Source of the DNA: JAPOXR01 sp965116115
GTDB lineage: Bacteria > Pseudomonadota > Alphaproteobacteria > Rhodobacterales > Rhodobacteraceae
Direction: 5' to 3'
Assembly (NCBI GenBank): GCA_965116115.1
Contig: OZ220486.1
Span: 3,782,001 to 3,846,000, forward strand
Length of the DNA stretch: 64,000 bases
Both the position numbers and the translations under genes were made by a program. Shown here one piece after another: positions 37,862-45,336 of the stretch (position 1 is its first letter; the number at the start of each line of letters is the position of its first letter). Below the pieces are notes generated by a model that saw only the letters and a program-made list of their open reading frames with translations, did not search any database and was not told the DNA's origin.

Positions 37862-38128
37862 TCAGGAAGCTCTGTCAGAACTGCCGTCGGCCGGATCGGG
37901 CTTGGGCAGCTGCATGCCGGCGCGGATGATGTCGATGATGCCCTCAAGACGGGCAAGCCGCTCCCGGATGTGGCCCAGCTGCTCGTGCATCTCCTTGCGG
38001 ACGTCGCCGATCTCCTTACGGAGTTCTGCGTTTTCCCGCGCACGCGCCGCATTCTGCGATATCGTCAGCACCGCCAGCGCGACCCCGACGCCCAAGATCG
38101 CCAAGATGACATCAAGATTATCCGTCAT
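37862..38128 (-). CDS. Small membrane-anchored coiled-coil protein, copy e (shortest)
   Basis: This is an 88-residue copy with the shortest coiled coil, one GDVRKE unit between the membrane segment and MHEQLGHIRERLARLEGI. The membrane segment differs slightly (ALAVLTISQ). Reading frame and ribosome site are intact, so the shortening looks tolerated. It lies directly after the unit 4 xerC fragment. Confidence 0.66.
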   Translation of the reverse strand: MTDNLDVILAILGVGVALAVLTISQNAARARENAELRKEIGDVRKEMHEQLGHIRERLARLEGIIDIIRAGMQLPKPDPADGSSDRAS

Positions 38129-38261
38129 GTCTATTCCTTCCTGTCACCCGCCGTCATTGCATTCCGGAAATGGCAGGATACCCGCTCCGGCGCCCGTCAA
38201 GATGATTATGGCAGCGAATCGCCCGATGCGCAAATCAATTTGTCAACGGAACCCGGTCAGT

Positions 38262-38583
38262 ATTCCCGATGCCGGCACGGTGCGCTCCGCCGGCATCCGG
38301 GACGCCAAGGCATGGATGGCCGGCGAGCGCCGGAGAGGCGTGTCGGCGCGTTCACTGGCGGACGCAGATGAAACGCGCCCGGGCGGCGCCGGGACTTCCT
38401 CCGAGCGCCGCGCCCCGCGCTTTGCGGCATTCATTCGCCCGCCACCTCCTGAAAGCGAGCGGCGCCCTGCGGGCGATCCAGGAACTTCCGGGCCACAGCT
38501 CGCTGTCGACCACTCAGGCCTGCACCGCAGTCGATCAGGCGCATTTGACCGAGATAAACCGCCGCGCCCATCCCCGCAGCTGA
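38262..38583 (+). pseudogene. Degraded xerC fragment, unit 5
   Basis: A short internal piece is joined to the catalytic 3' end, as in units 2 and 3. The end reads AIQELPGHSSLSTTQACTAV. Gly-His is kept but the nucleophile tyrosine is a cysteine, and an Arg-to-Ala change (SGALRA for SGDLRA nearby) shows independent decay. Confidence 0.83.
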
Positions 38584-38698
38584 ACGGCTTCCGCCGGAAT
38601 TCAGACGTCAGCCGGAAGCGGCGCGTCAATCCGCAGCGGCGGCGCCCTGTCGCCAGAAACCCGCGACCGGGTTCGCGCGGGCCGGCGGCGGGTTCGAC

Positions 38699-38998
38699 TC
38701 AGGAAGCTCTGTCAGAGCTGCCGTCGGCCGGATCGGGCTTGGGCAGCTGCACGCCGGCGCGAATAATGTCGATGACGCCCTCAAGACGGGCAAGCCGCTC
38801 CAGGATGTGGCCCAGCTGCTCGTGCATCTCCTTGCGGAAATCCCCGGCCTCCTTGCGCACGTCGCCAATCTCCTTACGGATTTCTGCGCGGAGTTCTGCG
38901 TTTTCCCGCGCACGCGCCGCATTCTGCGATATCGTCAGCGCCGCCAGCGCGCCCCCGACGCCCAAGATCGCCAAGATGACATCAAGATTATCCGTCAT
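38699..38998 (-). CDS. Small membrane-anchored coiled-coil protein, copy f
   Basis: This is a 99-residue last copy of the series, with the usual membrane segment (ILGVGGALAALTISQ) and a coiled coil of GDVRKEA and GDFRKEM units. The C-terminal part RLARLEGVIDIIRAGVQLPK matches the others. An ATG two codons upstream is less well placed relative to the ribosome site. Beyond it the array keeps about 150 bases of upstream sequence and then ends. Confidence 0.67.
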   Translation of the reverse strand: MTDNLDVILAILGVGGALAALTISQNAARARENAELRAEIRKEIGDVRKEAGDFRKEMHEQLGHILERLARLEGVIDIIRAGVQLPKPDPADGSSDRAS

Positions 38999-39305
38999 GT
39001 CCATTCCTTCCTGTCATCCGCCGACGCCACAGCCTTCACCCGCCGTCATTGCATTCCGGAAATGGCAGGATACCCGCTCCGGCGCCCGTCAAGATGATTA
39101 TGGCAGCGAATCGCCCGAAGCGCAAATCAATTTGTCAACGGAACCCGGTCAATTTCCTGCGCATCGACAAGATCAATCTGACCGCTGACCATTCCCGCAC
39201 CTTCCTGGTCGCCGACCATGTCGCCGGCGAAGTATCGGATCGATATTCCGGACAAAAACGATGCTTCACCTTGCACTTGATTCCGGGGACTTTGTATCGT
39301 TTCCG

Positions 39306-39547
39306 TTAAAGCAGCTGAACAACTCCGCCTCCTCGCACGCCACTGGACAGCCTCGGCGCAGGTGAGTCTTCTACCGCGTCGCGGTTCAGCACGTATACGG
39401 GTTGGCCATCGATAACCGTGTCGTTGACCGTTCGGCATGTTTCGCCTCCACATCGTAAAGATGCAAGATCTGCTCGTATTGATGATCCGCCAAAAACTGC
39501 TTGACCTCAACGAGGCCGATCTTTTCAAGCGCATATGGTTTGACCAT
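39306..39547 (-). pseudogene. Short frameshifted gene, unknown
   Basis: From the ATG at 39547 the minus strand reads MVKPYALEKIGLVEVKQFLA with good codon use and then YEQILHLYDVEAKHAE. The frame then closes at 39386, but the adjacent frame continues with VNDTVIDGQPVYVLNRDAVE to a TAA at 39306. A one-base shift near 39430 would explain both halves as one protein of about 80 residues. I do not recognise the family. It lies between the xerC array and the ubiquitin-like island and may be a truncated remnant of an inserted element. Confidence 0.4.
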
Positions 39548-39559
39548 AACCAGTCAGCA

Positions 39560-39605
39560 TCCATGTTCGGATTTAAGGGCGTTCCGGGGAAAAGTTCAGC
39601 CCTTG
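39560..39605 (+). repeat. Relative of the 5.4-kb inverted-repeat arm
   Basis: The stretch around GGGCGTTCCGGGGAAAAGTT followed by CAGCCCTT closely resembles the arm core at 5387-5413. It begins with CATGTTCGGATTTAAGG; the TTCGGATTTAAGG part (39566-39578) recurs at 44326-44338 on the other side of the ubiquitin-like island. Confidence 0.65.
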
Positions 39606-39733
39606 AGTTACGCGGCCGAAATTTGAACTCGGCATCTCAGCCTGGGTGCCGAGTATGGTGGGCGAGGCCCCGCAGATCGCACTGTGGAACAGTGTCTTGG
39701 GAGCTTGGTCGAAGTGACAGGGGGTGAACGGCC

Positions 39734-41340
39734 ATGAGCAAAGAGTCCCAGGAGGCCGCGCCAGGCGGATATACGTGGCTCGAAATCGACAGCCAGGACG
39801 ATTATAGCAATTTGGCTGGCATTCTGGATGCCGAGTTCGAGCCTGCGGCCGTTGCACAGGAACTGAAGAACAACATTTCGAGCGAAATCGTCAGCGGTGT
39901 TCTTGTTGAACACGATTACATAGACAAGGACTACAGGAGCACCTTTTACAATTTTTATGCGAAAATGGGGCGCCCCTATCGACAGGATTGCGTCCGGCTG
40001 CATTTCTTCGACAAGGATGTGATCTTCAGCGAATCCCCCCCCCCCCCCCCTGGATTTGCAGGGTCTGGACGCTTGGCTTGAAGATCACTACTTCGGATTC
40101 ATGGTGCTGAGGCCAACGATCAAGGCGACGCTCGGTCGTTCACTGCTTTCCCCGCGAATTCGGATCGGGGCGCACGGCAAAGCCATCCAGTCGCGACACA
40201 AGGTTCACCTGCTTGGATACACGCTGTCGATCCGGGGCTTCCCGTCGATGACACAGCATGCGGACATCGCGGTATGCGCACATGTGTCGTGCTGGGCCAT
40301 CCTCCGGCACTATAGCGAGCAGTATGCGCGACACCGGGAGTGGCTGATGCATGACATCACGATGTTGGCGCAACCGTTCGATCCCGGCGGGCTGACGCCG
40401 TCTCTGGGCCTGAACCTGTACGAGGCGGAACGGATATTTCAAGCTGCGGGCTGCTATCCGCTAATGATCGTCAGGGAATGGGACGAGGATACCGGAGATT
40501 GGGTGGATGACGATAGGTTCTTCGCTCAGATGCTGAGCTATCTGGACGCCGGTTTTCCGTTGTTCGTGTTCGTTACAGAGCAAGGCGATGGACAATGAAG
40601 GGCATGCCATCGTGTTGGCAGGCTATGAGTGGCGTGACGGACTGGACGACTCAAGGGAAGGCAGCTCCCACGTATGGTCGCTGGTGAACAGTCTTCTCGC
40701 GGTCGATGACAACATGTTGCCCTACAGCTCCGTGGGCATCGGGAAAGACACGAAGTCGGAAGTAGATGTCGAGCACTATACGGCGGAGGACTTCGACGCA
40801 TTCATTGTTCCGTTGCCGGAAAAGATCTTCTACTCTGCGCAAGCCGCAGAATCCTTTTCTCTTAAGACCATGTATCCGATTTACAAGGCGGTGCTGAACC
40901 TGCCCGAAGAAGACACGTTGTTGCGGCGGCACTTCATAACCACGGTGTCGGCGCTCAGACGTTTCGCAAGGGAGAATGTCTCGCAGTTCGGAAATGTGTT
41001 GGCAGAGCTGCTCATGCACCTGAAGACAACACAATTCGTCTGGGTAATAGAGTATGCGTCCGAAGAACAATGGAACGATCGGCACATCACGGCGCGGGTG
41101 GTGCTGGATGCCAGTGCGAGCCACAAGGACGAACAACCCATGTGGCTGTGCCACAATCACGAACTGGCAATCGTGTTCGATCGGTCCTCGGGGATGCCGG
41201 ACGGGCGGGAGATCGCTCTGCGGCGCCCTGCGGAAACGCCGTTGAGTCGCATGGAGACCAATCTGCGGCCCGTGAGACCGCCGCCATCGGAGCGACCGGC
41301 GAATGCTCCGGTTGTGCCCAACCCAGGGAGGAACGCATGA
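39734..41340 (+). pseudogene. Papain-like cysteine peptidase in three frames (possibly phase variable)
   Basis: Three overlapping open frames (39734-40081, 40056-40598, 40588-41340) look like one ancestral gene of about 535 codons. The first is followed by a run of 16 C, after which the reading continues in the next frame. A second shift lies near 40560-40590. The middle part has a likely catalytic cysteine in VCAHVSCWAILRHYSEQY, and the third part has a likely histidine in EGHAIVLAGYEW, as in C39/papain-like peptidases. The two shifts therefore separate the catalytic residues. With 15 or 18 C the first join would be in frame. The start has GGGGGTG upstream. The neighbours suggest a role with the ubiquitin-like system, for example processing or deconjugation, but this is inference. 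Confidence 0.6.
40035..40050. repeat. Poly-C tract of 16 bases in the peptidase gene
   Basis: Sixteen consecutive C lie at codon 101 of the first frame. Tracts this long slip readily during replication. At 16 the first frame ends 31 bases later in TGA. Loss of one C or gain of two would join it to the next frame. Confidence 0.85.
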
Positions 41341-41558
41341 ACAAGAGGCTGAATGAGTATCTCGACAAGAAGGGAGCCACGCGGCTGGATGACAGAGTCG
41401 CCAAAGAATATGCGACATCCATGAAGAACCGGACGATCCCTGATATCGAGAGGCAGGTCAGGAAGAATCAGGAACGGGCTGCGGAGTTCCGATTCTCACC
41501 GGGTTCCGCATCAAGGCGTCAGAAAGCTGCGGCGGGAAAGAAAAGTGAGCAAAAGTAG
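41337..41558 (+). CDS. Small charged protein in the ubiquitin-like island
   Basis: This is a 73-residue basic protein, MNKRLNEYLDKKGATRLDDR at its start. Its ATG overlaps the peptidase stop by four bases (ATGA) and has GGGAGG upstream, so translation is coupled to the gene before. The second half is rich in Arg, Lys and Gln (RQVRKNQERAAEF) and probably helical. I do not recognise a family. Tight coupling suggests that it works with the peptidase. An antitoxin- or adaptor-like role is possible but not shown. Confidence 0.6.
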   Translation: MNKRLNEYLDKKGATRLDDRVAKEYATSMKNRTIPDIERQVRKNQERAAEFRFSPGSASRRQKAAAGKKSEQK

Positions 41559-41594
41559 ATCGCAAACAGGTCTCCCGAGCCGCGTCTTCCGAAA

Positions 41595-41954
41595 CTAACG
41601 ATCCTTCTTTTGGCGTCTGAATCGATCATAGGCTGCCGTGATGATGGTCTCCAGCGCGTCGGCGCCGGCGCGATCAAGGTTGGGATCCTCGCGGAGCAGT
41701 TTGGAGACTATGGCGATCGGCTCTCGCGGGCGTCGCGGCGTGGACATGAAATCGACGGGATCGAGTCCTGACCACGCCGACAGGGCGGTAAGGCTGGCGG
41801 CATCGGGCCGACGGCCGTTCGACATGCGGGACAGAGTGGTCTGGGAGACGCCGGTCTGTTCGCTCACGGCTTTCCAAGTGGTGTCCCGCGCCTTCACCGT
41901 CGCACTGAGGGCGGCATAGAAGGACGGAAAATCGAATCGGGTGCGCCGGGTCAT
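41595..41954 (-). CDS. XRE-family transcriptional regulator
   Basis: This is a 119-residue protein with a helix-turn-helix of the XRE/Cro type: TWKAVSEQTGVSQTTLSRMS, then NGRRPDAASLTALSAWSGLD. A C-terminal helical part follows (LDRAGADALETIITAAYDRF). I start at the ATG at 41954 (MTRRTRFDFPSF); a longer form would run through the divergent promoter region. It is transcribed away from the ubiquitin-fold gene, with 196 bases between the starts. The -35/-10 pair for that gene lies between them. It is the probable local repressor of the island. Confidence 0.85.
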   Translation of the reverse strand: MTRRTRFDFPSFYAALSATVKARDTTWKAVSEQTGVSQTTLSRMSNGRRPDAASLTALSAWSGLDPVDFMSTPRRPREPIAIVSKLLREDPNLDRAGADALETIITAAYDRFRRQKKDR

Positions 41955-42082
41955 GCCGTACGCCCCGACGCCCGGCCGTTGAATGATTGTCCGGGAATCA
42001 GCCGGAAAGCCGATGGTCCTGCGGTGGTCATCCGCATTTTCGATTCCCTCATTGATCATCGTTCACGAATGCGAAATAGCAA

Positions 42083-42111
42083 TTGACATGCGGATACGCA
42101 ATCCCTATGTT
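42083..42111 (+). promoter_or_regulatory. Sigma-70-type promoter of the ubiquitin-fold gene with a possible operator
   Basis: A perfect TTGACA at 42083-42088 is followed after 17 bases by TATGTT at 42106-42111. Around the -35 lie two related half-palindromes, GCGAAATAGC and GCGGATACGC, which could bind the XRE protein encoded divergently. The gene start is 40 bases after the -10. Confidence 0.7.
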
Positions 42112-42150
42112 TTTGCCCATCAGCAATCGACTATCAAAGGAGCAAGCGCG

Positions 42151-42471
42151 ATGATGTTGAACGACGAGGGAATCGAGGTCGACGGGGAGAAACCGGCGGC
42201 CGAAGTTGTGAAACCCGGCGAGGGTCCGGGCGGCGAGCCGAAGAAGGTTAAGACAGAGGTCAACGGCAAAAAGGTCGAGATGCCCGAAGGACCAGCGTCG
42301 GGGCTGGAGATCAAACAGGGAGCGATCAGGCAAGGCGTCGGCATCAAGGAGAACTTCGTACTCCAGCAGGAGATGCCGAACGGCACCGGCAAGGTCATCG
42401 GCGACGACGACAAGGTGGTCATCCGGAAGCATCTCAGCTTCACGGCCATCGAACCCGATGACAACAGCTGA
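42151..42471 (+). CDS. Ubiquitin-fold protein, Multi_ubiq-like
   Basis: This is a 106-residue protein. After a polar N-terminal stretch of about 45 residues comes one beta-grasp domain: TEVNGKKVEMPEGPASGLEI, then KENFVLQQEMPNGTGKVIGD and DDKVVIRKHLSFTAIEPDD. The order (VNGK, then a helix region, then Val-Val-Ile-Arg, then Phe-Thr-Ala-Ile) matches the Multi_ubiq family that sits in bacterial conjugation operons. It has one domain rather than several. The C-terminus ends in DDNS with no Gly-Gly, so it would need either another attachment route or processing. AAAGGAG lies upstream of the ATG. It overlaps the E2 gene by one base. Confidence 0.75.
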   Translation: MMLNDEGIEVDGEKPAAEVVKPGEGPGGEPKKVKTEVNGKKVEMPEGPASGLEIKQGAIRQGVGIKENFVLQQEMPNGTGKVIGDDDKVVIRKHLSFTAIEPDDNS

Positions 42472-42872
42472 TGCGGGGTGACGGCGTGAAAGCGGAAGTC
42501 GGCGAGGCGATCAAGGAGCTGAAGCGGGCCTTTCCCTCTTCGGAGCTTACGGTGAGTGAAGACGGAGAGGGAGGGGCCTGCGTGGCAGTCGAGAGCGTGG
42601 CTATCGGCGCGCGCTACGATCCCGAACAATCCTGGCTAGGGGGGCACATTCCCGCCCAGTACCCCTATGCCGACATTTATCCGGTGTTCATGGACGCTGC
42701 GGTGCGCCGCCGGGACGGCAAAGCCTTCGAGCCGCCGATCACGACGGGGCACAGTTTCAGCGGGCGCCCGGCTATCCAGATATCCCGGCGGAACAACCGG
42801 ATGCAGAATTCCGGGCAGACTGCCGTGGCCAAGTTCCTCAAGATACTCGATTTCTTGGAAAAGGTCCGATGA
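42471..42872 (+). CDS. E2-fold protein, prokaryotic E2 family
   Basis: This is a 133-residue protein resembling the prokaryotic E2/UBC proteins found between ubiquitin-fold and E1 genes. The central strands read RYDPEQSWLGGHIPAQYPYA and DIYPVFMDAAVRR, followed by TGHSFSGRPAIQISRRNNRM and a last helix (AVAKFLKILDFLEK). The His-Ser-Phe and Ser-Arg-Arg-Asn positions are typical of this subgroup. The only cysteine is at residue 37, near the first strands and not where a classical E2 cysteine would be, so the transfer chemistry is unclear. Start and stop overlap both neighbours (TGATG and ATGA), as expected for coupled translation. Confidence 0.7.
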   Translation: MRGDGVKAEVGEAIKELKRAFPSSELTVSEDGEGGACVAVESVAIGARYDPEQSWLGGHIPAQYPYADIYPVFMDAAVRRRDGKAFEPPITTGHSFSGRPAIQISRRNNRMQNSGQTAVAKFLKILDFLEKVR

Positions 42873-44238
42873 AGAGTGAACCGACATGCGACGTCGCGAT
42901 CAGGGAAGAGGATCACGACCGTTTGATGACGCATCTATATCCGGGCGACGGCGACGAATACGGCGCGGTTCTTCGGGCGGGGATCGTGTCCTGCGGCGCC
43001 GGGCTTCGCCTGCTGGTCAATGCTGTGGAGGAGGCGCAGGCAGGGACGGACTACGTTCCCGGAAAATACGGCTACCGCGCGTTGGCCCCTACATTCATCC
43101 ACCGGCAGATCGTGCGATGCCGAGACGAGCGCATGGCCTACCTGGCGGTACACAACCACGGGTCCGACAGGTCCGTACGCTTCAGCAAAATTGACATGGA
43201 TTCGCACGAACGCGGCTACCCGGCATTGCGCGACATCGGCAAGGGCGTGCCGGTCGGCGCACTGGTCTTCGGGCAGCGCGCGGTGGCTGCGGACATCTGG
43301 ATGCCGGACGGCACGCGCCGGGCACTCGGATCGTACCGAATTGTGGGACGTACCATCAGAAGGCTTTACCCCAACCCTCAGCGGGCGACTGAAGCGGGCG
43401 CCGAATTCGATCGGCAGGTGCGCATGTTCGGCAATGCCGGGCAGGCCGTGCTGGAAGCGAGCAAGGTAGCGGTGGCGGGGTTGGGCGGTGTGGGTTCCCT
43501 GGTCGCGGAATATCTTGCGCGTCTCGGCGTCGGACACCTCGTCTTGGTCGATCTCGACGTCATCGAGGACACCAACCTGTCCCGGGTCGTCGGCGCGACA
43601 CCGATGGATGTCGAGATCGGTCAATCAAAGACGCAGATCGCCGTGCGACATCTACGGGAAGCAAGACCGGATATCCGGTTGGAGGCAATACCGGGCGATA
43701 TTGCGAGCGATCCGGTCGCCATGAAGCTGCGTGACTGTGATTTCATTTTCCTTGCCGCTGACTCCATGCGGGCCCGGCTCGTTGTGAACGCGCTGGTGCA
43801 CCAGTATCTGATTCCTGCCGTGCAGATGGGTGCCAAGGTCAGGGCGGGCGCGGGCGGCACGATCGAAGAAGCCATGTGCGCGATCCGGCAGCTGCGACCG
43901 GGGACAGGGTGCCTATGGTGCAACGGGCTGATCGATGGGAGCAACTGGCGATCGAGGCGAAGACGGACGTCGAACGCAAGGCTCAGGACTACGGGGTAAG
44001 AGAACCAAACCCTAGCGTGATAACACTCAATGCCGTGGCTGCGGGACAGGCGGTCAACGGCTTCTTGCTCGACTTCCTTGATTTGCGGTCCGAGGGCGGC
44101 GATGCTGTGTATCAGCACCATCATTTTCTGCGGCATACCGTGCAGAATGTGGTTCCCCGCAAGGATCTGAACTGCCGGGAATGCGGGAAACGGTTGGGCA
44201 TGGGCGACGCGATGGATCTACCGACAGCGACGGGTTGA
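42869..44238 (+). pseudogene. JAB-E1 (ThiF-like) fusion, frameshifted
   Basis: The gene encodes an N-terminal JAB/JAMM-type domain with a metal site AVHNHGSDRSVRFSKID (His-x-His, then Ser-x2-Asp), joined to an E1-like adenylation domain with the nucleotide loop AGLGGVGSLVAEYLARLG and VLVDLDVIEDTNLSRV. The zinc site needs two Cys-x2-Cys pairs. The first (CLWCNG) is in the first frame, the second (CRECGKRLG) in a frame one base off. A GGG at about 43941-43943 would restore the frame as GGGG, giving LIDGEQLAIEAKTD. The open frame here ends at 43999. The whole protein would be about 457 residues. The 4-base overlap with the E2 gene is intact. Confidence 0.8.
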
Positions 44239-44325
44239 GTGTTCGCCGTGACCGCAGGTCACCGAGGACAAGTTCCGGGAGGTGTTTGGTCGGCGCTGAC
44301 GAACAATCCCATTGCGGTCGCGGCA

Positions 44326-44338
44326 TTCGGATTTAAGG
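44326..44338. repeat. 13-bp repeat on the right side of the ubiquitin-like island
   Basis: TTCGGATTTAAGG here is identical to 39566-39578 on the left side. Both are in direct orientation. They bracket the peptidase, regulator, ubiquitin-fold, E2 and E1 genes. Confidence 0.5.
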
Positions 44339-44362
44339 CGCAAGAGAAAGAGGGGTTCGGCT

Positions 44363-44707
44363 GTGAGTGACAGAGGGGCAGGCAGCAGCCGGGACGACGA
44401 GCACCCGTGGCACGAGTCACTCCCGGACGGCCGGTCTTGGACATTTTTCTGGAGCGGATACGTCCGCTGCATATGCGGGGGAATTAGAACAATAGAAGTA
44501 ACTGGTCAAAATTCCCGGCGGATCGGGATGCCTTTCTTCCGCGTCGCTTGCCCGCCGGCGAAGACAACGGCGTTCGCGATGACCGGAATGCCAGCCCGGA
44601 TTGACGCGGCCCGATTTTCATCCGGATTGTCCGCCACTCCGTGGTCTAGGCCGTGGACTGAATCATCCGCTTTGCGGCATTCCGCGGCAGGCGGCGGACG
44701 ACGGTGA
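44363..44707 (+). CDS. Short open frame after the E1 gene, possibly truncated by the IS remnant
   Basis: From a GTG at 44363 the frame reads DDEHPWHESLPDGRSW and SGYVRCICGG before entering the transposase remnant on the other strand at about 44506. The first 45 codons look like possible protein with a Cys-x-Cys. The rest is antisense to the IS remnant. It may be the stump of one more island gene. I recognise no family. Confidence 0.2.
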   Translation: MSDRGAGSSRDDEHPWHESLPDGRSWTFFWSGYVRCICGGIRTIEVTGQNSRRIGMPFFRVACPPAKTTAFAMTGMPARIDAARFSSGLSATPWSRPWTESSALRHSAAGGGRR

Positions 44708-45209
44708 AGATTACAGCGGCGGCCAAGAAGGGCCGCCGCCTCGGCACGGTCGGCAGCCTGCCCCGGCGAAAGGCGCATGCGGCGCAGCCCGCCCTTACCG
44801 TCAGCCATGGCATAGATATTCGTCGTCCGCCCGCCCCGGAAACGCCCGATCTCCCGCGGCCCGTCGTCCCGGAGCGACCCGTCAGCACAGTGGTGAGCGC
44901 GGACTGAAAACGAATCGATCATCCGGTGCCGCAGCCCCCGGATCGCCGTCGTCTGCAGCTTCTTCAAACCTTTGAAAATCATCGACAATCCTCTGCCATA
45001 GGCCTGACTTGCTCTGCCGACTGCAACAGGGCGCTGCCGGCCCGCAGCGTCCGGGCAGATCCCGCCATGGCATGCCGGTGCGCAGCACGAAGAATATCCC
45101 GGCTGTCACCTTACGGCCGTCCTTGCGCGGGGCCCGGCAGGCCTTTCGGCATCACGCGCTTCATCCGCCGCTGTTCATCGACCTTCATGTCGTGCCGGCT
45201 GACGATCAT
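44506..45209 (-). mobile_element. IS5-family transposase remnant
   Basis: On the minus strand the remains of an IS5-type (IS427 group) transposase begin at the ATG at 45209. MKVDEQRRMKRVMPKGLPGP is followed by a frame change, then FFVLRTGMPWRDLPGRCGP. Another change leads to IDSFSVRAHHCADGSL, and IGRFRGGRTTNIYAMADGKG with the first DDE region. The C-terminal catalytic glutamate region is missing. At least two frameshifts make it inactive. I cannot identify intact terminal repeats. It lies between the ubiquitin-like island and puuD. Confidence 0.75.
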
Positions 45210-45336
45210 TTCAAATCCCCTTTGCGTTCTCTCGCCGCTGGTCGCGCGGCACTGTGCCGCAACCGGCCCGGCATGTCGAATATCAGGTACAGAGCCTGGT
45301 CGCCGGGCTCATCGAATTCTCTCCCTGCCGGGACAG

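Larger units (their letters stand above)
34761..39149. repeat. Tandem array derived from xerC 3' end plus the coiled-coil gene
   Basis: Starting inside xerC at about 33388, the same order recurs: a piece of xerC beginning near CCGATGCCGGCACGCTGCGC, the xerC 3' end, a spacer, the minus-strand coiled-coil gene and about 150 bases of upstream sequence ending in AATCAATTTGTCAACG. New units begin at about 34761, 35868, 36798, 37724 and 38262. Unit lengths are roughly 1107, 930, 926, 538 and 888 bases. The xerC piece has different internal deletions in each unit, whereas the coiled-coil gene stays open in all. The array ends near 39149, where the sequence changes abruptly. Confidence 0.9.

Noticed and set aside
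33388..39149. Integron-like gene cassette array
   Set aside because: The recombinase is XerC without the integron-specific insertion, the repeats contain pieces of the recombinase gene itself, and the units carry copies of one gene, not different cassettes.
42151..44238. Type II CBASS (Cap2/Cap3)
   Set aside because: No cyclase or effector gene is present, and the E2 and E1 are separate with the JAB fused to the E1, unlike the Cap2 E2-E1 fusion and separate Cap3.
44239..44370. 43-codon open frame starting GTG right after the E1 gene
   Set aside because: No ribosome site and no recognisable pattern. It includes the 13-bp repeat and is more likely non-coding.
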